Shown here: positions 1 to 5,774 of the stretch, piece after piece
Position numbering within the stretch: position 1 is the stretch's first letter
Layout of the letters: each line of letters opens with the position of its first letter
From: Chloroflexota bacterium
Lineage (GTDB): Bacteria > Chloroflexota > Anaerolineae > Aggregatilineales > Phototrophicaceae
DNA: 11,458 nt
NCBI GenBank assembly: GCA_003242205.1
Contig: QGUR01000136.1
Location: 1-11,458 of the forward strand
Direction of reading: 5' to 3'
Made by a program: the position numbers and the translations under genes
Notes under the pieces: model-generated
Database searches by the model: none
What the model was told of the DNA's origin: nothing
What the model saw: only the letters and a program-made list of their open reading frames with translations

Positions 1-352
1 CCCGGGAACGTCGGCACACGTTTATTGCCGTTGCGCGTTCGGTATTGGGGTCTTCGATATTCAGATCGCCCTGCTCGCAGATCAGGGCGACATGCCGTCG
101 CTGTACGCCATATTGTTGCGCGGCAAACCGCTTGAGATCGATATCCGGCTGCGGCGCTTCTTCATCGGTTTCGATACCCAGCACGCGCCGTCCGGAAATT
201 TCAAGCGGCAGCGGGCGTCCCTTTTCGCCAACGTACAGGACGACGCGAACCATATCTGCCTGCGTGGTCGTCTGCGGCGCAGGTTGGGAAGATCGCGGGT
301 AACCCACACGCTTCAAGATGTGCAGCGCTGGTTTCATCAGTTCCTGAGCCAT
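1..352 (-). CDS. FHA-like domain protein, degenerate (3' end missing)
   Basis: The reading frame is open from ATG (350-352) to the window edge, giving 117 residues with no stop. After a Gln/Thr/Pro-rich N-terminus (about residues 1-33) comes a beta-rich stretch (35-112) with the layout of a forkhead-associated domain: VLGIETD where VIGR-type strands sit, PDIDLKRF, GVQRRHVALI and DLNIEDPNTERATAIN. FHA domains bind phosphothreonine peptides in signalling or secretion complexes. Three hallmark positions are altered: the GR turn reads GI, the Ser of SRxH reads Gln (QRRH), and the NG of STNGT reads ER. Phosphopeptide binding is therefore doubtful. A GAGGT Shine-Dalgarno-like site lies 11 nt upstream of the ATG. 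The gene is divergent from the membrane-protein gene at 532. The FHA call is by pattern recognition only. What lies downstream of the domain is unknown. Confidence 0.55.
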   Translation of the reverse strand, partial: MAQELMKPALHILKRVGYPRSSQPAPQTTTQADMVRVVLYVGEKGRPLPLEISGRRVLGIETDEEAPQPDIDLKRFAAQQYGVQRRHVALICEQGDLNIEDPNTERATAINVCRRSR

Positions 353-392
353 GGCCGTTGATTACCTCATCCCTTCCGCGTCGATCATGAAT

Positions 393-421
393 ACCATACG
401 AACCGCTAAGCAGGCTAACAA
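393..421 (-). promoter_or_regulatory. Candidate sigma70-type promoter of the FHA-like gene
   Basis: On the minus strand, TTGTTA (416-421) and TATGGT (393-398) are separated by exactly 17 bp. Each matches the consensus at 4 of 6 positions. The predicted transcript would start near 386, about 34 nt before the ATG at 352. Confidence 0.3.
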
Positions 422-474
422 GATATCTACTGTCTTTATGGTACGACAAGCCTCATGGCTCATCCCTTGAGAAT

Positions 475-504
475 TTGGCGATTGTTCCGGCCAGCCCGTA
501 CAAT
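475..504 (+). promoter_or_regulatory. Candidate sigma70-type promoter of the bactofilin-like membrane gene
   Basis: TTGGCG (475-480) and TACAAT (499-504, 5 of 6) are spaced by 18 bp. Transcription would begin near 511, just before the AGGAG ribosome site at 517-521. This argues that the in-frame TTG at 475 belongs to the promoter and is not a start codon. Confidence 0.35.
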
Positions 505-531
505 CGAAGCGGTACGAGGAGAAAAGAGCGA

Positions 532-2022
532 ATGCACTTGAAGCGGGTGTTGTTCGCGGCGCTCGTGTGCCTGCTGTTTGGCGCAGGGCTTGTCTACGCT
601 CGCGAAATTGAAGAAGGCGACCAATGCACCATTGGCCCGGACCGGCAGATCGACGGTAATCTGCTCGTTCTGTGCCGCACGCTGGTCGTCGAAGGACATA
701 TCACTGGTAATCTCATTGGCGCAGCGACGACGGCAGTGATCAATGGCCGGATTGATGGCAATGTCTACATGCTGGCCGGACAGATGGACGTTCACGGGAC
801 CATCGGCGATGATCTGCATTTCGCCGGGCTGGTGCTGCGCGTGCATGAAGACGCTGAATTCACCGCCGATGTCGGCGACCTCATCAGTCTCAGCCTCAGC
901 ACAACGCTGCTGCCGGATTCCCACCTGACAGGATCGGTCCTAAGCGTCGGCTATCAAACGATTCTTGAGGGCGACATCGCGGGAGAGGTGAACTTCTGGG
1001 GTTCCTCGCTAACGGTGAGCGGCGCGATTGACGACAACGTCTATGCTCAGGTCGGAGACGCCAACGCCGATGTCTCGCAACTGGAAACGCTGCTGATCCC
1101 AGTGCCACTGGAGATCACGCTTCGTCGCCCCGGCCTGACGGTCGAGCAGGACGCCCACATCACCGGCACACTGCATTATTCCAGCCCATCCGCGGCTGAA
1201 ATCGCGCCCGGCACGCTCGAAAACGAGCCGGTTTACACGCCGGTCGTGGTTCAGCCGGATTTCGCTCAGATTGCCATCGGCGAACAGGATGGGTCCCGCG
1301 AGCTGAGCCTGTATCTATCGCAGGTCTTCCGGGAATTTCTGTCGCTGCTGCTGACCGGTGGCGTTTTGCTGCTCATCGCCCCACGATCAATTCAGGCTCC
1401 GCTGCACAATCTGCAGGCCCGGCCTCTGGTATGCGTGGCCGTCGGCCTGCTTTCGTTCGTCGTCTCGTTCGCCGCCGTCCCCTTCCTGATCGTGCTAACG
1501 CTGCTGACAATCATCATCATCTCGTTACTGCAGGTGAACGAACTGACGCTGACAGTCGCCGCGATCCTGATCATCGGCGACATCGGCATCGGCGCGGCGA
1601 TTTTCTTCATCGTCCTGTTCGTATCGCGCGTGGTTTTCTGTCTGGCGCTGGGTCGCCTGATCGTGCGTTTCATCACGGGCAATAACGGCACGCTGCGCCA
1701 GGCGCTGTTGGCGCTGCTCATCGGCGCGGCGATTCTCGCCTTCGCCGCGTACCTGCCATCCTTCGGCTGGCTGCTGAACGCGCTGGCGCTGTTCCTCGGC
1801 CTCGGCGCGATCCTGACGACCGTGATGGCGCGCGCCGAAATACGGCGGGAAACAGTGCGCCCCGGCAGGCACATCACCGTGCAACCGCCGTCGCTGCCAT
1901 ACGGCTCCGACAAAACGCGTGTCGTCGTTCCACCCCCGCCGCCGATCATCGACACCAACCAACAGCCGCTGGGCATGGACAACCTGCCCGAAGGCTTTAC
2001 CTGGTGGGATGACGACGATTAG
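532..2022 (+). CDS. Exported bactofilin-like repeat protein with C-terminal membrane domain
   Basis: The product is 496 residues. The start is ATG 532, preceded by AGGAG with a 10-nt gap, and gives a clear signal peptide (MHLKRVLFAALVCLLFGAGLVYA, cleavage near 23). Residues about 34-215 form short repeats of the type V-x-G-x-I-x-G-N-V/L (EGHITGNL, NGRIDGNVYM, HGTIGDDL, EGDIAGEV, SGAIDDNV), the pattern of bactofilin beta-helices. Here it would be extracytoplasmic. Residues about 266-431 hold roughly four to six hydrophobic membrane segments, including a very hydrophobic 299-331. The C-tail (432-496) is Pro-rich (PPPPP at 467-471) and ends WWDDDD. Bactofilins usually polymerise in the cytoplasm; exported versions fused to membrane helices are mostly hypothetical proteins, and a role in envelope organisation or sensing is inference. 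The gene is monocistronic by its surroundings. Confidence is high for the coding region, moderate for the fold, low for function. Confidence 0.8.
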   Translation: MHLKRVLFAALVCLLFGAGLVYAREIEEGDQCTIGPDRQIDGNLLVLCRTLVVEGHITGNLIGAATTAVINGRIDGNVYMLAGQMDVHGTIGDDLHFAGLVLRVHEDAEFTADVGDLISLSLSTTLLPDSHLTGSVLSVGYQTILEGDIAGEVNFWGSSLTVSGAIDDNVYAQVGDANADVSQLETLLIPVPLEITLRRPGLTVEQDAHITGTLHYSSPSAAEIAPGTLENEPVYTPVVVQPDFAQIAIGEQDGSRELSLYLSQVFREFLSLLLTGGVLLLIAPRSIQAPLHNLQARPLVCVAVGLLSFVVSFAAVPFLIVLTLLTIIIISLLQVNELTLTVAAILIIGDIGIGAAIFFIVLFVSRVVFCLALGRLIVRFITGNNGTLRQALLALLIGAAILAFAAYLPSFGWLLNALALFLGLGAILTTVMARAEIRRETVRPGRHITVQPPSLPYGSDKTRVVVPPPPPIIDTNQQPLGMDNLPEGFTWWDDDD

Positions 2023-2026
2023 ACGA

Positions 2027-2064
2027 TAAAAAACGCGCCGGGCTGCATGACAGAACCGGCGCGT
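2027..2064 (-). terminator. Intrinsic terminator of the 115-residue hypothetical gene
   Basis: Perfect 9-bp arms ACGCGCCGG (2033-2041) and CCGGCGCGT (2056-2064) flank a 14-nt loop. Read on the minus strand, the stem is followed by TTTTTAT, so it best serves the gene ending at 2087. There is no T-run on the plus side, though the hairpin could also slow transcripts leaving the gene that ends at 2022. Confidence 0.7.
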
Positions 2065-2086
2065 CACACTCCGATAGCGTCAGAAA

Positions 2087-2434
2087 TCAGAGGTCGTCCA
2101 GCTCACCGTTACGCAGCGAAATCTCGAAGGCGCGGCCAACGAGCAGCACGTACTCGATAAAGGCAGCGAGTTCCTCCTCGCTGACGTGTTCCATGACAGC
2201 AGAGAGGATTTCTTCGGGCGAATCGTACAGAATTTCGGTCGCCAGGCACGACATCGCCTGAATGACGGAATCGCGCGAGGCAGGTGGCTCCCCCTGCAGC
2301 AAACGGGTATACCAGCTTTCGATAATCGGATGCACCTGCTCGCAAGCAGAACCTTCGCCAAGCTGGTCGTTCGCCATGTCCTCAAATTCGGTTAGCCAAT
2401 CGGGTTCGTTTGGCGGGTTCGGGTAATCGCTCAT
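2087..2434 (-). CDS. Acidic hypothetical protein, 115 residues
   Basis: I do not recognise a family. The product is strongly acidic, with a flexible Pro/Asn-rich start (YPNPPNEPDW, residues 4-13) followed by what look like amphipathic helices over about 14-110. These include an acidic helix pair around SPEEILSAVMEHVSEEELAAFIEYVLLVGRA (72-102). There is no signal peptide, membrane segment or obvious metal-binding motif. It resembles a small all-helical cytoplasmic protein, perhaps an adaptor or regulatory subunit, but nothing proves this. The coding call rests on an ATG start with AGAGGT 8 nt upstream, a well-formed upstream promoter (2471-2499) and a terminator directly behind it. It is convergent with the membrane-protein gene and divergent from the FAD oxidoreductase. 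Confidence 0.75.
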   Translation of the reverse strand: MSDYPNPPNEPDWLTEFEDMANDQLGEGSACEQVHPIIESWYTRLLQGEPPASRDSVIQAMSCLATEILYDSPEEILSAVMEHVSEEELAAFIEYVLLVGRAFEISLRNGELDDL

Positions 2435-2470
2435 GGGAAAGACCTCTGGTCACGGGTTCGAGATGTCTGT

Positions 2471-2499
2471 AGTGTAGTCGCAACCGGCCTTAAACTCAA
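2471..2499 (-). promoter_or_regulatory. Candidate promoter of the 115-residue hypothetical gene
   Basis: On the minus strand, TTGAGT (2494-2499) and TACACT (2471-2476) are spaced by exactly 17 bp. The start codon lies 36 nt beyond the -10. Confidence 0.4.
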
Positions 2500-2637
2500 G
2501 CAACAAAGCAAGCCCCACGCCTGAAGCGAGACACCCACCGGCAAGCGCGCGGCCCAACTCAGGCTGTTACGCTTCCGGTGTCACGGTTACAATGACATGG
2601 CCCCTGGCGGCTCAGTTGTGAAAAGCAGAAGATATCC

Positions 2638-3978
2638 ATGGCGGAATCCAACCGGAAAACAATCGGCATTATCGGCGCGGGCGTCGCCGGCATGGCAGCA
2701 GCATGGGATCTGCTGAAAGCCGGTCATCGCGTCACGATATTCGAGGCCGAGTCCAGCCCGGGCGGTCTGGCAGGCGGCTTCAAAGACCCGGCCTGGGACT
2801 GGTCGCTGGAAAAGTTCTATCACCACTGGTTTGAAACCGACCGCGACCTGCTGCGCCTGAGTGAAGAAATGGGCGTGCGCGACCGGATTATCTTTCCGCG
2901 CCCGAAAACCAGTTACTGGATCGACGGCAAAATCGTCCGTTCCGAAATTTCGCCATCGGCGCTGTTTCTGCCCCTGTCGCCGCTGGCAAAGCTGCGCTTC
3001 GCGCTGGCGGGCGCATTCCTCAAGTTCACGCCAGACTGGAAAACGCTGGAGCGCTTTACGGCCCACGAGTGGTTCCTGAAATATATGGGCGCGGGCGGCT
3101 ATAACAAATTCTTCCGGCCCCTGCTGATCGGCAAGTTCGGCGAAGAGTATCAGAAGATCAATATGGCATGGATGTGGGCGCGCATTCATGCCCGCAGCCT
3201 GCGCCTCGGCACGTTTGAAGGCGGCTTTCAGGCGTTCCTCGATCTGCTGGCCCAGCAGCTTCAGGAACGCGGCGCGATCTTCCATTTCAACACGCCGGTT
3301 GAGTGTATCGAGACGCGCAACGGCCAACCGGCTCTCATCGCCGGTGGCCAGACGTACACGTTCGATCAGGTGCTCAGCACGTCGTCGCCGGGCCTGCTGC
3401 TGCGGCTGACGCCGGAACTGCGCGACACACCTTACGGTAAACAGGTAGCGGAACTGAAAAGCATGGGCGCGATTTGCGTCGTGCTGGCGCTGAAACAGCC
3501 GTTGCTGACGGACGGGACTTACTGGCTCAACCTGCCGGCGGCGACGACCAACAAACGCGAAAACACGTTCCCGTTCCTCGCGCTGGTCGAACATACCAAC
3601 TGGCTGGACCGGCGGCATTACGGCGGCGACCACATCGTCTACTGTGGCGACTATGCGCCCCGTGACCACGAATATTTTACGCTCAGCGACGATGAACTGA
3701 TCGAGCGCTTTATCGCCTCACTGCCGGTGGTGAATCCGGCGTTCTCGCCCGACTGGATACGCAAGGCGTGGGTCTTTCGCGCGCCCTATGCCCAGCCCAT
3801 TCCCTATGTCAACCACAGCGAACGCATCCCGCCGCTGAAAACGCCGCTGCCCGGCCTGTACTGGGCCAGCATGAGTCAGGTCTATCCGTGGGATCGCGGG
3901 ACCAATTACGCGGTCGAAATCGGCAGGCGCGTCGCGGGCATGATGCTAGACGAACTGAACCAGAGCCAGAACCGATGA
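2638..3978 (+). CDS. FAD-dependent oxidoreductase (amine oxidase / protoporphyrinogen oxidase-like)
   Basis: The product is 446 residues. An N-terminal Rossmann fold shows GAGVAG (13-18), the ribose-binding acidic strand RVTIFEAE (31-38) and the flavin motif SSPGGLAGGF (39-48), as in the amine-oxidase, protoporphyrinogen oxidase and UDP-galactopyranose mutase superfamily. A C-terminal FAD stretch is visible at GLYWASMSQVYPWDRGTNYAVEIGRRVA (406-433), where Asp419 and Arg420 fit the usual closing motif. The middle part (about 85-200, with many aromatic residues) is the likely substrate cap. Such proteins often occur near polysaccharide genes in environmental genomes, but the substrate is unknown and I would not assign hemY, crtI or glf. 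ATG 2638 has only a weak AGAAG site 6 nt upstream, and a TACAAT at 2588-2593 could be a -10 without a clear -35. The stop overlaps the next gene. Confidence 0.85.
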   Translation: MAESNRKTIGIIGAGVAGMAAAWDLLKAGHRVTIFEAESSPGGLAGGFKDPAWDWSLEKFYHHWFETDRDLLRLSEEMGVRDRIIFPRPKTSYWIDGKIVRSEISPSALFLPLSPLAKLRFALAGAFLKFTPDWKTLERFTAHEWFLKYMGAGGYNKFFRPLLIGKFGEEYQKINMAWMWARIHARSLRLGTFEGGFQAFLDLLAQQLQERGAIFHFNTPVECIETRNGQPALIAGGQTYTFDQVLSTSSPGLLLRLTPELRDTPYGKQVAELKSMGAICVVLALKQPLLTDGTYWLNLPAATTNKRENTFPFLALVEHTNWLDRRHYGGDHIVYCGDYAPRDHEYFTLSDDELIERFIASLPVVNPAFSPDWIRKAWVFRAPYAQPIPYVNHSERIPPLKTPLPGLYWASMSQVYPWDRGTNYAVEIGRRVAGMMLDELNQSQNR

Positions 3979-4400
3979 TCGTCGTCGAGCGTGCGACTGA
4001 AGAAGACCTGCTGCCGCTATTCGAAATCGACCGGGCAGCTGGCCACCCGGAGCGCGCGGCAGAACTCGAAGAGGCGGTAAAGACTCGCCGGGCCTATATC
4101 GCGCGCGATCAGGATACGCATCTCGGTTTTGCCGTCATCAAGCGCGATTTTTTCGGCTACCCGTTCATCGCGTTGCTCGTCGTCCATCCCGATTACCGGC
4201 GGCGCGGCGTCGCCAGCGCGCTCGTCGCCTATATCGAGAAAACCTGCCCGGCGGACAGGCTCTTCACTTCAACCAACCTGTCGAACCAGCCGGCGCAGGC
4301 ATTGTTCGAGCGCCTTGGCTTCTCGCGCAGCGGGATTATCGAAAATCTGGATGACGACGACCCCGAACTGATCTACGTCAAACGCCTGAAGCGCGATTGA
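3975..4400 (+). CDS. GNAT-family N-acetyltransferase
   Basis: The product is 141 residues, a typical single GNAT domain. It begins VVERATEEDLLPLFEID (3-19), the beta1-alpha1 of the fold. Motif A reads IALLVVHPDYRRRGVASALV (65-84); the acetyl-CoA pyrophosphate loop is RRRGVA (75-80). Motif B is NQPAQALFERLGF (104-116), ending in the usual aromatic 'F-x-x-x-G' turn. These enzymes move an acetyl group from acetyl-CoA to an amine on a small molecule, peptide or protein; the substrate is not predictable here. The ATG at 3975 overlaps the TGA of the FAD oxidoreductase (ATGA), so translation is probably coupled and the two genes form an operon. A longer in-frame opening back to 3768 lies inside the upstream gene and is not the start. 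Confidence 0.88.
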   Translation: MIVVERATEEDLLPLFEIDRAAGHPERAAELEEAVKTRRAYIARDQDTHLGFAVIKRDFFGYPFIALLVVHPDYRRRGVASALVAYIEKTCPADRLFTSTNLSNQPAQALFERLGFSRSGIIENLDDDDPELIYVKRLKRD

Positions 4401-4451
4401 TCGAACCGGCGACCAATCACCCGCCGGAGATGGAAATGTAGCAGGGGCGGC

Positions 4452-5069
4452 CTATTCTTCGACTTCGCGCTCTTCAACCATTGGCCGCACGTACAGCCAC
4501 CAGTACGTCTCTTCAGGATACACGGGCCGCAGCGTCTCGGACCAGAGAAAGTCTGACGGCTCGGTGAAGCGCCTAAGCTGGGTGTCGCGCTGCGCCAGCG
4601 AGCGGTCAAAATCAACGTCGGCCATGTTGTAGCGGTTGAGCGCCGTCACAATCTCGTGCAGGATCGTTCGGCCCAGAGCTTCCGGCAGATAGGCCTCGGC
4701 GCACGCCTCCGGCGCGTCTTCACATTCAGCAAAGAAGGCCTCCAGCGAGCGCAGGCGCGCAGCCGCCTCGTCCCGGATTTTATCGCCGTAGTGGACGGCC
4801 CATTCCTTCCGCACGCGGTCATGCTCCGCTTCCGCCTCGGTGAGAATTGCCTTCTGTTCCGGCGTCATCTGGCTTTCCAGCGCCTGCAAGCGGCGCAACC
4901 GCAGCAGCAACTGGCCGATCGTCAGCGAGGGCATGTCCGCTGCGGTCGAAAACAGCCCGCCTCCGGCGCTGCCGTAGAGCCGGTCGCCACGCACATAATC
5001 TTCCAACCCCTGTGCCAGAACGCGCGCTTCTTCAAGGTCGCGATCCAGACTGTAGTTCACTTCAGCCAT
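4452..5069 (-). CDS. Hypothetical helical protein, 205 residues
   Basis: I do not recognise a family. The product looks cytoplasmic and mostly helical. A charged segment over about 50-110 (with LLLRLRRLQALESQMTPEQK at 54-73) could form a helical hairpin or short coiled coil. It is followed by an acidic Cys-containing stretch (AECEDAPEACAEAY, 114-127) and an aromatic C-terminus with ETYWWLYVRP (187-196). It has no signal peptide or membrane segment. The start is chosen at ATG 5069 because GGAG (5078-5081) sits 8 nt before it. The in-frame GTG at 5076-5078 overlaps that Shine-Dalgarno site and is unlikely to initiate. The gene lies 82 bp behind the NUDIX gene on the same strand, but has its own TATAAT boxes in the gap. 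It is convergent with the GNAT gene. The existence of the gene is well supported; its function is unknown. Confidence 0.78.
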   Translation of the reverse strand: MAEVNYSLDRDLEEARVLAQGLEDYVRGDRLYGSAGGGLFSTAADMPSLTIGQLLLRLRRLQALESQMTPEQKAILTEAEAEHDRVRKEWAVHYGDKIRDEAAARLRSLEAFFAECEDAPEACAEAYLPEALGRTILHEIVTALNRYNMADVDFDRSLAQRDTQLRRFTEPSDFLWSETLRPVYPEETYWWLYVRPMVEEREVEE

Positions 5070-5097
5070 ATACTTCACTCCGGGAATTAAGGTTGTA

Positions 5098-5115
5098 ATT
5101 ATAAACTTTATTATA
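5098..5115 (-). promoter_or_regulatory. Twin -10 boxes upstream of the 205-residue hypothetical gene
   Basis: Two perfect minus-strand TATAAT hexamers (5098-5103 and 5110-5115) lie 12 bp apart in an A+T-rich patch between the NUDIX stop and the start at 5069. No good -35 accompanies either. The phasing could give two transcript starts about one helical turn apart. Confidence 0.35.
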
Positions 5116-5151
5116 CTATGGCTTCAGATGCCCTAGCCGGAGGCTCATACG

Positions 5152-5601
5152 CTACTTATCTGGTGGTGTCTGTGTCGATACACCGGACAGATGGGCTTTG
5201 GCGCGGGCCAGCACATCCTTCGCGCCCTGATAGCCCATCATACCGATCGCGTCGTCAATCGGAACCCAGCGCACCTCCTCCATTTCGCGATCATGATTGG
5301 TTTCGCTGCCCGATTCGTAGGCCATCAGGAAATAATGCACCGCTTTGAAAATGCGCACCCCTCGCGACGTATAGATATATCGCTCCGGTTCGCCGAGCCG
5401 CGTCACGATCCGGGCGCGCACGCCAACTTCTTCCTCCACCTCCCGCAGCGCGGCATCCTCAAATGTTTCACCTTTACGCACCAGCCCTTTCGGCAGCACC
5501 CAGCGATGATAACCGGCGTCCTTGCCGATCAGAACTTCTATTCCCTCGCCGGCGCGCCGGTAGACAACGCCGCCCGCTGATACTTCATTGCGTGATTTCA
5601 C
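5152..5601 (-). CDS. NUDIX hydrolase
   Basis: The product is 149 residues, a single NUDIX domain. The full NUDIX box GX5EX7REVXEEXGV spans 39-61: G39, E45, R53-E54, E57-E58, G60. Glutamates 54, 57 and 58 are the expected divalent-metal ligands. The N-terminal strand SAGGVVYR (8-15) and WVLPKGLV (34-41) are those of the MutT/Ap4A-hydrolase type. The family cleaves nucleoside diphosphates linked to another moiety, such as NTPs, ADP-sugars or dinucleoside polyphosphates; the WVLPKG form is common in diadenosine polyphosphate hydrolases, which makes that a plausible but unproven activity. The start is GTG 5601: the codon two before it in frame is a stop, and GGGA lies 7 nt upstream. A minus-strand TAAAAT at 5635-5640 may be the -10. 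It could be cotranscribed with the hypothetical gene behind it. Confidence 0.9.
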   Translation of the reverse strand: MKSRNEVSAGGVVYRRAGEGIEVLIGKDAGYHRWVLPKGLVRKGETFEDAALREVEEEVGVRARIVTRLGEPERYIYTSRGVRIFKAVHYFLMAYESGSETNHDREMEEVRWVPIDDAIGMMGYQGAKDVLARAKAHLSGVSTQTPPDK

Positions 5602-5670
5602 CGCTCATTCCCATCTGTTGCGAAAGATATTGCAATTTTAACGAACATTCAGACCGGAGCGAGCGCCCGC

Positions 5671-5705
5671 AAATGAAAAGCCGAAGGCTGATGAACCTTC
5701 GGCTT
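5671..5705 (-). terminator. Intrinsic terminator of the SH3/PPC surface-protein gene
   Basis: Perfect 10-bp arms AAGCCGAAGG (5678-5687) and CCTTCGGCTT (5696-5705) enclose an 8-nt loop. On the minus strand the stem runs into TTTTCATTT. It is the second hairpin after the stop at 5775. Confidence 0.75.
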
Positions 5706-5731
5706 AAGCAGTGCGCGAACGACGGTGCGCT

Positions 5732-5760
5732 GGAGGGAAGCCTGTAGCGAGCTTCCCTCC
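5732..5760 (-). repeat. Second perfect hairpin ahead of the terminator
   Basis: Perfect 10-bp arms GGAGGGAAGC (5732-5741) and GCTTCCCTCC (5751-5760) enclose a 9-nt loop. It begins about 15 nt after the stop codon at 5775 on the minus strand. No T-run follows, so it is not an intrinsic terminator alone. It may stabilise the 3' end or act with the hairpin at 5678-5705. Confidence 0.6.
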
Positions 5761-5774
5761 GTTACGGTACGAGG

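Noticed and set aside
475..531. TTG at 475 as start of the bactofilin-like gene
   Set aside because: ATG 532 has a good ribosome site and begins a proper signal peptide. The TTG forms part of the likely -35 box.
1392..2067. Two overlapping minus-strand open frames opposite the membrane-protein gene
   Set aside because: They are low-complexity Arg/Ala/Pro or Arg/Gln-rich products antisense to real membrane helices. One also runs into the terminator stem.
2588..2593. TACAAT as promoter of the FAD oxidoreductase gene
   Set aside because: It is a good -10, but no acceptable -35 lies 16-18 bp upstream, so it is not listed as a feature.
2587..3669. Long minus-strand open frame (360 codons) opposite the FAD oxidoreductase
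   Set aside because: Its composition is Arg/Gln/Ala-rich without recognisable domains, it overlaps a gene with clear motifs, and it has no ribosome site. It is an antisense shadow of G+C-rich coding DNA.
4406..4427. Hairpin CCGGCG/CGCCGG between the GNAT gene and the convergent hypothetical gene as a terminator
   Set aside because: The stem is only 6 bp around a 10-nt loop with no T-run on either strand.
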